From positions 310,001 through 374,000 of the forward strand of contig JAGKQI010000040.1 of assembly GCA_018806915.1 (NCBI GenBank): a stretch of DNA of 64,000 nucleotides, written 5' to 3'. The notes under the pieces were generated by a model, which searched no databases, was not told the origin of the DNA, and worked only from the letters and a program-made list of their open reading frames with translations. Position numbers and translations under genes: made by a program. Positions 19,403-28,120 of this stretch are shown here, piece after piece. Each line of letters opens with the position of its first letter. Position 1 is the stretch's first letter. The stretch comes from Phytophthora colocasiae (lineage: Eukaryota; Oomycota; Peronosporomycetes; Peronosporales; Peronosporaceae).

Positions 19403-20120
19403 GGGAGCCTTGCATGGAGCCTTCGCCTTCACTGACACGCGAGGGGAGAATTTCAAGGTTGTCGTCGGAGGTGTAGTCAGGTCTGGACATGGTGCCGGAA
19501 AGGGACTTGGTTGCTCTTGGACTTGGTAGTGGACTTGGGTCGGAAAGATTGAAAATGAGGTGCTAGGAAATGAACAAGTGTTGATTGTCCTCGTGCAGTG
19601 CCGGGTGGGATCGACCAAAATCTCCTACAGATGCCACACCTAAAAATCACACCGTCTCATGTTACACAGTCTCGTTTTACGCAGTGTCGTGTAGGCTATA
19701 CTCTACACAAGTGTGGCAACATCCCACCAATCGTTTCGTAACGAACACGCTAGATTCAGTTATAGTTTAACATACGCGATATGAAAGGTTAAAAATCAGA
19801 TTAATTTATAAAACCTGGCAGTCGTGATATTTTTGACCACGATTTGACCCAAGAAAAGACATGCGCAAGAGTTGCGCAAAAGTTGACCCAAAAAGAGACT
19901 TGCGCACGAGTTGACCTGCGCAGAGTTTGACCCAAAAAAAATCGTTCCTCCTCAGACTGAGCTCTTATAGCACACGGCTGAACTCGATCGTGATCGATCT
20001 ACTCTGCAGACACTATGATTTTTGAAATATAGCGATCCCGCAGGTTTGTGTAGCTTTTAGAATCGAGAGATAGACCCAAAGGAAAATGCTGTTTATTCGC
20101 GTGTTGTTACCCGGAAATTA

Positions 20121-20489
20121 TCATGAATCCTTCGCTTGGAGACTTTTCAGTGCTTTCATTGTACCAAAGCTCAAACCACTGGCAACACCAAGGGCAAGAA
20201 TCGCTACTAGGGCCTTCGCTTTCTTGGACATAGGCGTGAAGTCGCTAGCCGTGTGATGCACACTGTGCACCGCACTGTTCGAGTTCAATAAATTCATCGC
20301 CGCAGCAGCGTTTATCCCCGCCCTCTCTTCACTCTCCAGCCTCGGACTTCCCCTGAGCCGTCGACTGTCAGTGCTGGGCATTCCACCATTGTTTTGGTTG
20401 TTGATGAGTGGAGTGGCTTCGACTTCCAGGGCTGCCGAGTAATTAACGACCAACAGTGAGAGTAGAAGAAGGATGGAAGGGACGCGCAT
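20121..20489 (-). CDS. RxLR-EER effector candidate, intact
   Basis: A 122-residue protein from ATG 20489. Residues 1-20 or so form the signal peptide (MRVPSILLLLSLLVVNYSA). The canonical motif follows at about residues 43-46 (RRLR in DSRRLRGSP), with EER ten residues later (LESEERAG): the RxLR-dEER pair that marks translocated oomycete effectors. The C-terminal half has DFTPMSKKAKAL and then a hydrophobic helix with GVASGLSFG (GxxxGxxxG), ending KSLQAKDS. No WY-domain features are visible. An inverted, truncated copy lies at 15851-16103 and a diverged copy at 16272-16568. Host target unknown. Confidence 0.85.
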   Translation of the reverse strand: MRVPSILLLLSLLVVNYSAALEVEATPLINNQNNGGMPSTDSRRLRGSPRLESEERAGINAAAAMNLLNSNSAVHSVHHTASDFTPMSKKAKALVAILALGVASGLSFGTMKALKSLQAKDS

Positions 20490-20854
20490 GGTTCGGGATT
20501 GAGGGAGGAACTTCTTGAATGAAGAACTTTTTCAACTGAGGTGTCGTGACATCTGAACCAATCTTCACATCAATGCAGAACCTTGTCGCAAAATGGCGTC
20601 TCGCAATCTTCAATCTTCTCGCTCACTTGTGAGCAAGAAGATAAGAAAATTTGCAATTTGTGTGACTATACGGGTAACTGGTAATCAGCTGTAGAAATGT
20701 TGGCGAAAGAGGAAATTGAAGTTGATTAACTCATTAACTGGTTATTCCTGGTTGCTACTACTTGGCTTGGCAATTGAATTCTGAAGGTTTTGATTGTGAT
20801 TGTGAATTGTTTGAATGGGATATTGAATTTTCGAATGCTAATCATTTCTTATCA

Positions 20855-20926
20855 TCCCCGGAGGGACTCGAACGCCTGCCAAGTGCGTAGCTTTGTGGTG
20901 CGTACACCAGTGGACCACCAGGAGGC
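20855..20926 (-). tRNA. tRNA-like sequence (pseudo-tRNA or SINE head)
   Basis: On the minus strand an A-box-like TGGTCCACTGG and a good B box GTTCGAGTCC are about 44 nt apart, the spacing of a tRNA internal promoter. The acceptor and T stems pair only partly, so it is more likely a tRNA-derived SINE head or a decayed tRNA than a working gene. Isotype not assigned. Confidence 0.4.
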
Positions 20927-21329
20927 CCGAAAGAGGTATTCACAGTACCGGTAGCTCGCGAGGTTCTCAATCTCGTGTATGGAGATTACGTCTTGTATCA
21001 AATGTTCACGCAGATGCTGAGGCAGATCTGTTGAGTAACTTGTGTAACGAACCCACGGTCTCAATCTGCTTCACTGTCTTGCAGATCCAGAGACACCAGT
21101 ACTGCGCTGTGTGGTCTCGCCGGGTTCTTGTCTTATCGCGTACACTTCAACGTCAATAACACTCGTCGGGCCCAGCTCACCTGCGCCGGAACGTCTCCGT
21201 CCCTATTTGTATTCAACTCATCAATGTAAGGTAAAGAACTCAATCTGTCCTCTACTCTTCGTCTCAACTAGTCGTCCGTCCGTCAATCGTTCAACTCGCT
21301 TCACCTTGGCCGACACCTTCGCATCCTAG

Positions 21330-22300
21330 GCACTAATAACCGTCCTTGGATCCCGTCCTAAACGTCGAGGATACTGACTAATGACCCGTTCCCGATAGCC
21401 CGTCGTCAGTAACTCACCCGTCTAACACCGCTCAAAACCCAGTCGTCCCAGCCTCCACTCGTTCGTCGTCCAAAGCTACTAATTCCGCACGCACTACTGC
21501 GTTATTCAATTCGTTCGTCCGTCCAACCAATTTTGTCGACACCAACAACTGCCCTTGGATCCCGTCTTAAGCGCCGAGGATACTGACTAATGACCCGTTC
21601 CCGATAGCCCGTCGCCAGTCACTCACCCACCTAACACCGCCCAAAGCTCAATTGCAGTCTCTCCAATCGCTCGTCCGTTCAACCACTCAGTCGCCGTACA
21701 GAGTCTCCACTACGCTCTGTCCGTCTATTCGTTCGTCGCTCAGTCGCCGGCCAGAGTCTCCACTGCGCTCTGTCCGTCGATTCGTTCGTTGCTCATTCGC
21801 CGGCCAGAGTCTCCACTGCGCTCTGTCCGTCGAAGTTCTCGCCGCTTGTGCTCCTCTCGGCAAGTTTGGAAGTGCAGTCTCTCTCTTGCGCTTCACTTGG
21901 CAAGTTTCGAAGTGCCCGTTGTGGCAACTCCGCGTTTCGTCGTCGTAGTACACTCGCTTGCGCCCCACTTGGCAAGTTTCGAAGTGAAGTCTCCGTCCAG
22001 CCGTCTCAATCGTCTACTTCACTAATCGATCCCTGCTTTAGCGCCCTGCACTGTGCAGTGCACATCCATGAGCCAGCTGCTCTACTGAGTCGCAGTTGTT
22101 CCAAGATCGCTCCACTTCGTGGATCGCTTGCACTTCAACGTCGTTCTCACGTCGATCGTCCTCATCGAACCGTCGTGAGCCAGCTGCTCTGCTGAGTCGC
22201 AGTTGTTCCACGATCGTTTCACTTCGTGGGTCGCTTGCACTTCAACGTCGTTCTCATGTCGATCTTCCTCATCGAACCGTCGGCTCGCGCGTCCAGCATC
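21330..22300. repeat. Locally duplicated, C/T-rich region downstream of a gypsy pol remnant
   Basis: Three sets of direct repeats: about 100 bp at 21331-21430 and again at 21549-21645; a unit of about 60 bp containing CAGAGTCTCCACTGCG three times between 21695 and 21835; and about 108 bp at 22071-22178 repeated at 22180-22290. TTGGCAAGTTTCGAAGTG recurs between 21890 and 21990. No coding region is supported. It lies 3' of the minus-strand pol remnant and probably is the non-coding part of that element. Confidence 0.6.
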
Positions 22301-22677
22301 CACATCACGCCGCACGCCATTAACTGCCATCGACTCGTCCATCAATAGGCTTGCCCTATGACACGCCTTCTCCAACCCCAGAATCTTCCACGACTCCGCC
22401 GGCCTGAAAGAGCTGCTCATACTCTCGCAGTGATACCCATCTTCGTCCATCGCCGACATCGTCCGGTTCATTCGTTCGTCACTCTTTTGCATCTCGTAGT
22501 GGTCGCAATTCCACCTCCAGGACATATTGTCCAGCCTTCTTCGACATCGTAACTCCACCATCGGTCTACATTGCTGCTCACCGTCATCCATCCTTACTCG
22601 GATTTGTTCGTTGCGTTCGTTTTGCAGGTTTTCGCGCAGTCGCTGAGTTAACTGGAGCCGTCGCTGCTCCAACAATT

Positions 22678-23012
22678 TATCCTGTCGTCTCTGCATCGTA
22701 CGTCCGTTCGATCGTACCTTCATCAATCAACTCGTCCAAGATGGCGTCCGCCGCTTTCTGCAAATACTCCGCAGGGTAGTGATTTGCCACCAAAATGACA
22801 CATGCGCTATTACCAGCTCGCCCACGTCGTTCTGATCTTCTCTTTGCAGCAGGAAGTTATCGAAACCCGCCGGTTCCAACATCCTCAACGGTCCAATCCA
22901 ATTGTGCACAAACTTCGAAGCCTTAGCTCCTCGTGGAGGTCGATACATCCAAACTTTGTCACCGCTAACAAATATTCTCCGTCTTCTCGCTCTCTGGTTG
23001 TAGTATCTTGTG
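22678..23012 (-). pseudogene. Gypsy pol C-terminus (integrase end), remnant
   Basis: The minus frame reads GDKVWMYRPPRGAK, FVHNWIGPLRMLEPAGFDNFLL: the DNA-binding C-terminal module of a Ty3/gypsy integrase. Near 22800 a frameshift separates VIAHVSF from the continuation (EYLQKAADAILDELIDEGT), which ends at the TAA at 22680-22678. Upstream the similarity stops at about 23012, where a 41-bp piece matching the start of the Gypsy-A LTR begins. No RT or integrase core remains. Confidence 0.75.
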
Positions 23013-23053
23013 GTGAAGCGGACGAGGATCTTTCCCGGAGAGGCGATATGCAG
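23013..23053 (+). repeat. Fragment matching the 5' end of the Gypsy-A LTR
   Basis: About 41 bases starting TGTGGTGAAGCGGACGAG match the first bases of the LTRs at 24337 and 36889 with two differences, then similarity ends. It looks like the edge of an old LTR insertion that was otherwise lost. Confidence 0.65.
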
Positions 23054-23261
23054 CGGGGCTGCGTAGGTGTGCACCGCACAGAGGAAGTTTAGTTGACTCG
23101 TAGAGTCCTGCTTGCAAGGCACTAGCCTTCGGTTCTATACAAGAACCAAGTAGTCCACTAAATACGGGACTCACAGAGTCAGTGTCCCTATAATAAAGGA
23201 CTAACACTAACTATGTAAAATGCAAACTGATTTTTATTGACTTTATTGCCCTAATCCTAAA

Positions 23262-23463
23262 TGTAACGGTTTTAGTATCTAACATACTAAATCCTAATCA
23301 AAATGCAACGTGAGGCTCCACGTATCTACTCGTGTGTGCCACACCATTATGTACCCACATAAATGTATCCATGAGTGTCACACACCATTATGTACCCACA
23401 TAAATGTACCCCCCACGTGTGTCACACACCAACGAGAAACATTCGTGTAACATCCCCGTTACA
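23262..23463 (-). mobile_element. Gypsy-C LTR (3' LTR, minus strand)
   Basis: Read on the minus strand the segment begins TGTAACGG (23463) and ends CCGTTACA (23262), an 8-bp terminal inverted repeat of LTR type. A purine tract (AGTGGGGGAGAG, 23475-23464) stands directly before it, as expected of the polypurine primer site. Inside, a unit of about 50 bp around ACCATTATGTACCCACAT is tandemly repeated. It belongs to the minus-strand element whose pol end lies at 53551-54195. Confidence 0.65.
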
Positions 23464-24336
23464 CTCTCCCCCACTAAGATTCCGGATACCGTATCCGGAA
23501 AGTGTAAACACACGACGCGATTATCGGCCGATGGCCACGGCACCTTGCCTTGCGCGGACGGCGCTGTCTCTCGTGCGTGTTACACGCCTCCGTACGCGAT
23601 GCCACTTGGCACACACTTGGGCCCAATGCTTACCAAGCATAGGAGCCTACTGGCTCGAGTCAAGGGACTCTACGGGCGTGAGGAGAAAGTCACAAGTGGC
23701 GTATCGACGGTATCACTGGATCAATGATCCATAGGGCAAGCCTTCCAGGCTACCAACGGTTCCACGAACCACACAGCAGTGGGGCCTACTCGCTTCACTG
23801 TTAATGTGACCCTCGGATGAGCACTGTGTGCAAGGCTTGATGCCCAAGTTGTCCTTGAAGCAGGCGCAAGCGCCACTATGTGTCACAGACACTGTGTCTT
23901 GTGAATACACGTGCTCAGCACAGACGTAGACACGACAACGAGCACCAGACAGCTAAGCTGTCGCTCAGGAGGAGCTTACCTACCTCCTACTGCTATGCAG
24001 CATGCGGGGTCCAATGCATTGGCATCCCTGGCATCCACAGTGCCTCATGACATAGTCATACCCATTGAACGCTTCTAGCGTCAGGTGATCGGATAGAATC
24101 CGTTTCCATCACCACTTGTCGCTTAGACAGAACGTCATTAAGACGGTTGTTCATCACGAACCATCTTCGCTTCATGAACGCGAAGCTCCGGGCCATAGGC
24201 CAGTGTTGTTAAAGGGTCATAGACCCTTGAAACACGCGCGCGAGGCGCATGTAGCTCTACTGCACTTGCAGTTTGAGCATTCGATGCCACGTCGACGGCA
24301 CCGACGTGCTCGCTGCAAGTATTGCAGCTACGGGTC
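23464..24336 (-). mobile_element. Gypsy-C region between pol and 3' LTR
   Basis: No coding region recognised. It is continuous with 53509-53550 once Gypsy-A is removed, because GGTC is present at both edges (24333-24336 and 53509-53512). Confidence 0.55.
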
Positions 24337-25710
24337 TGTGGTGAAGCGAACGAGAATCTTTCCCGGAGAGGCGATATCAGCCACGAACCCGAATAGAGTC
24401 GGAACGAGCGACAGGGGGGACCTGTGATCCCCAGATCTGAGTCGAATCAGACGAAGGTACGATGGGTCCCGCCGGGGAACAGGCAACAGAGACACCGGCG
24501 GAGGAGCAAGTGCAGCGGTGTTCGTGGGTGATCCGAGTCCTACCGGAGGAAGAATGGGGAGATCAAGGATGTTCTCGCGCGATCAGCGATGACGGGGTCC
24601 CAAGTGAGCACAATCGGCTCACCCCGGCGTCCCGAAGTCTTCTAACAGCATGATCATACTTCCCCGGGCAGCGACGAAGCGGGATCACGCAGTGATCCTC
24701 TCCCGTTTAAGTACGAGATCAGCTCCGGATCAAGATCAGCCCTAGGCGCGACGCGGACTCTTCTGGTGGCCTGATCCGGATTCTACGAAGGATTACCAAG
24801 CGGGATCAGGCAGCGATCAAGTCCCGATTAAGTGCGAGATCAAGTCCCGATTAAGTGCGAGATCAAGCTTCGGTTAAGTGCGAGATCAAGCTTCGGTTAA
24901 GTACGAGATCAAGCTTCGGTTAAGTACGAGATCAAGCTTCGGTTAAGTACGAGATTAAGCTTCGGTTAAGTACGATATCAAGCTTCGGTTAAGTACGGAA
25001 TCGGCTCACGATCAGGGTTAGGGGAACCAAGCTAGGGATCAGCTATGTAGCCAGTGTCATGTGATCGTAGGATAGTAAATCAGGATGGGATTAGTAGGCA
25101 TGGGAATAACCATAAACAGAATCGAATTTGCCCTGAACCACTCAAGTGTCTTCGCTACGCCTGGAACCGGGAACTACATTGGCCCTACAAGCGTCAAGAA
25201 GATAAGGACACGTGACCTAGTATAGCGGTTAAGTCTGGATAATATATTGGCCAGCTTTGCCCTATCTAGTGAACTATCCTTTAAGTGCATACATCGGATC
25301 GGAAGGAATTGGTTGTTTAGCCTGACGATCCCGTCGAATCTCACCCCCTCAAGACCCCCGCTAAAGGAAGCGGCAAGCAACGGAAAAGGAAGGGACTGGA
25401 CCCCAAACATTGGACTATTGGAAGACCTGGATCAAGGACCAGGCACCCGGATCAAGTACCCCGGGGTGGAGTGAAGAACTTCCACGCTACCTCAAACCCC
25501 TGTGCCACGCAAGACTTTCTTCCAACCTACAAGACACCTTCAGAAGTCACCTGGAAGAGCGTAACCCGCCTACCGACGGGTACACAAGTTGAAACTACAC
25601 ACAGCTAGATCACGGATCATCGGGGGACCCCCTCCGTTAGTCGGTGTCTGGGCGCAAGTGGTGATGGAGAACTGCCTTAACGAGATTTTGGCCAGATCCG
25701 CTCCACCACA
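24337..25710 (+). repeat. Gypsy-A 5' LTR
   Basis: 1374 bp, TG...CA. Contains a tandem array of a 23-bp unit (GAGATCAAGCTTCGGTTAAGT) at about 24830-24995. The 3' LTR has one more unit. The array is rich in GATC. Confidence 0.9.
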
Positions 25711-25711
25711 A

Positions 25712-25729
25712 TGGTGCGCGTGCCCGGAT
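25712..25729 (+). promoter_or_regulatory. Gypsy-A primer-binding site
   Basis: TGGTGCGCGTGCCCGGAT begins one base after the LTR. TGG at the start fits the CCA end of a tRNA. Gypsy-B has the same sequence two bases after its LTR (38991), so both use the same tRNA, which I cannot name. Confidence 0.75.
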
Positions 25730-25833
25730 CTTCTGGTGTCTTCGGATATCACCGTGAGTCCCAAGAAGATGTCAAGATTAAAGAAGAACAAGGGGAAGAA
25801 GTGCCTACGAATGTTGGATCGACGGAGGCACCG

Positions 25834-28084
25834 ATGAAAACAGAAAGATCCACGGATCAGCAGAGTTCTGGGAGGATCTCTACTGACAGGCACGAGGCAG
25901 ACCTGGATCGCAATCCAGATCTGGAAGAAAAACCTCGAATTCCTCCCAAGGCCCCTTCGAGGGCCACCGCGGATCTCGATGAGAATCGGGATCCGCACAC
26001 GAGCGATAAGGAATCAGCAAAGCTGAAACCTAATCTGCTCACCAAGTCCGCCGTTGCCTCAATATCGACCAAGAAAAAGAAGATCAAGAGCACCCGGACG
26101 AAATTGAAAGCTCCAGACTCAGAGCCAGAAGATGTGATCAACCCAGGATCGACGATCACCAAGGACGCGATCGAGCAGGCCTATCACAGGAAGAGGTTAA
26201 GCGAGACCTTGCTTAACGATCCCGTTCTTACGATCATACAAGTCCGCCAGATCGGTAACCTCACCGGCCCAGTGTCGAAGCCCCGGACTAGCTCTGACCG
26301 CCTGAACGCGGTGAAAATCCTACTTGATCTGCTCCAAGAAGCTGGTTTAGTGGCTGGGGAGTTCGACCCAAACTCTCTATTTGACTTGGAACTACAAGCG
26401 ATTCAATCTGCGACCCATGATCTATTCAATTCCCTGGTCGGCGAGCGCCCACTGACGCCCGATCCAGGCTATCAGACTGGATCGTCATGCTACGCGTCAG
26501 CGACCTCGGAACCAGACTCCGATAGCCCGAGAAGGCTGCAACGCATGTCGTTAGGGCCCTCCGGCGCCAAGTTCCTGAAATCGCGTATGAAGAAACAGGA
26601 TACGCGATCGGTGGCTGCGAAACTGGAGGTCAAGACGCCTGATCAGCAAGAAAATCGCCGGATCCGGACGGACCAGACCGCGCCGACAACTAATTCCACT
26701 GGATCGAGCAACAAGTTGGACGACTACTTCCAGATGGCGATGGATCGTTTCTTAAAAGAACGGAGTCTCGCGACACCCCGGTCACCGATCAAAGGGGAGT
26801 TGGATGTTGATATGGAGTCCGTTACCGCCTCAGATCCTGATGCATGGGAATACGATCCGGATGATCTGGGCATACCGAGTTCTGGTGGACAGATGTCGAG
26901 CCGAGCAGCGATCGCATCCGCGACGATCGGCCAAGGAGGATCGTCGATGATCCAGCGGGTCCGAATCTCGGCGATCTCGGATCTGAAAGATTTTGCGGGT
27001 AAAGATCTGGACGAAGATCGCGCTCGGGCCTGGATCGGTAAGGTCAAGTCGGCGTTCCAGCGCGATCAGGCTACGGAGGAAGAGAAATGCCTCACGTTTG
27101 CAGATCTGATGGTGGGACCAGCAAAGAATTGGTACAGGCAGCTCAGTCGAACGACGAAAACCAAGTGGGCAGATCTGTTGGACAGTTTCCAGACCCAATA
27201 TTGTGGGTTGGGTATGTCGGTCGCGTGGCAATACTATCACGCTCGCAAGCGATCCGAAGAGACCCCTCTCGACTATCTCTACCGGCTCAACGTGGCAGCT
27301 TTACGCGCTAGGCTGAAGATCAAGGATGGCAGCCCTAAGGCCCACCGGGAGCATGTGGACCATTATATCGAGACACTGGGAGACCCTGAGTTAGCCGATC
27401 GGCTGACCCTACTCCGACTGAGCGACGTCGACGAGCTGGAGGAGGTACTTCGTGCCCGGGAACGGGCGAAAAAGCAGACAGCGTAGATCTGCGTTTGGAT
27501 CGAAATACAGGCAAAAGGCACCAAAAGCAGACAGCGTAGATCTGCGTTTGGATCGAAATACAGGCAAAAGGCACCGGCTAGTGCCCCGGCGGCACCCACC
27601 CGAGCGGTGGTACGGGCGATCCAAACCCAAGATCCGAGCTCGGAATCGGAAGAAATATCCGGATCGGACGGATCCGATTCTGAGGGCGATCTCCGGAGGA
27701 TATATCTTGCCGCGTCAGAAGACCAAGATCGGCACTGGGGGCGGTCCTCACCAACAGGATCAGTCGCGATCGCAGGTGAACGCGCAAGATCGAAGCCGGA
27801 TCACGGATAGCAGGGGTACATCAGGTCATGATCGAGGTCGCTGTTCACATTGTGGATCGCGGAAGCATACGGATCTGGACTGCTGGAGACGTTTAACCTG
27901 TGACAAGTGCGGGAAGAGGGGTCACCCAACGGATCGCTGTCTGTATACCTGCCGTGGTTGTGGGGAGATCCATGAAGCTGGAGAATGCCCCATGGAAGAA
28001 TTTTACAACCAGATCCGCAAGTGGTACGACCCGACCCGACATGCCGGATTGTTCCCCGAGAAGGTAGAAAAGATGTTAAACTAG
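25834..28084 (+). pseudogene. Gypsy-A gag
   Basis: Frame 1 (open from the LTR edge, first ATG 25834) runs to a TAG at 27486 and holds the capsid-like domain (RARAWIGKVKSAFQ, GPAKNWYRQL, ETPLDYLYRLN). A Ser/acidic linker follows in the same frame near 27607-27810, and the nucleocapsid in frame 2 (to TAG 28084) has two perfect CCHC knuckles (CSHCGSRKHTDLDC, CDKCGKRGHPTDRC) and a CRGCGEIHEAGEC variant. A 53-bp tandem duplication at 27471-27576 and at least two frameshifts break the ORF. Gag forms the particle. The last sense codons are TTA AAC, part of the predicted frameshift site. Confidence 0.8.
27471..27576 (+). repeat. 53-bp tandem duplication in gag
   Basis: The unit beginning AAAGCAGACAGCGTAGATCT occurs at about 27471 and again at 27524 without change. 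As 53 is not a multiple of three, it shifts the gag frame. Confidence 0.85.
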
Positions 28085-28120
28085 GACGCTCGCCGGTTTG
28101 GAAACCGGTACGAGCCGAGC
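28075..28120 (+). promoter_or_regulatory. Predicted -1 ribosomal frameshift signal, Gypsy-A
   Basis: The heptamer G_TTA_AAC (28075-28081) is in the gag frame and is followed at once by the gag TAG. Six nt after the heptamer a stem begins: GCTCG (28088-28092) with CGAGC (28116-28120), enclosing a 7-bp stem CCGGTTT/AAACCGG (28093-28108) and a 7-nt unpaired TACGAGC. The -1 frame after it is open (to 28383) and leads into the protease region. Gypsy-B has the same layout with different paired bases. Confidence 0.75.

Larger units (their letters stand above)
18415..19949. mobile_element. Terminal-inverted-repeat DNA element, non-autonomous
   Basis: Inverted repeats of about 60 bp at both ends (for example TTTTTTTGGGTCAAACTC at 18424 against its reverse complement near 19940-19923). 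The outermost bases AGG/CCT are flanked by a direct CCTCAG (18409-18414, 19950-19955), a 6-bp target duplication. The left repeat contains a perfect 17-bp stem with a 2-nt loop at 18475-18510. 1535 bp, no transposase. It sits between effector genes, downstream of the IPT/TIG gene. Confidence 0.75.

Noticed and set aside
21652..22726. Overlapping Arg- and Ser-rich ORFs on both strands, including 22082-22726 on the minus strand
   Set aside because: The region is a set of tandem duplications without stops by composition; pol ends upstream at 22678, so the ORF beyond it is not supported.
23345..23425. Possible CRISPR-like direct repeats
   Set aside because: There are only two copies of about 50 bp, inside a eukaryotic LTR, with no spacers.
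24830..25000. Regularly spaced 23-bp repeats in the Gypsy-A LTR as a possible CRISPR or centromeric satellite
   Set aside because: Units abut without spacers, are limited to the LTR and differ in number between the two LTRs: a simple LTR minisatellite.
28075..28120. Self-cleaving ribozyme at the gag/pro junction
   Set aside because: The nested stem with a bulge invited comparison with hammerhead or twister ribozymes, but their conserved cores are absent, while slippery heptamer, frame and spacing all fit a frameshift signal.
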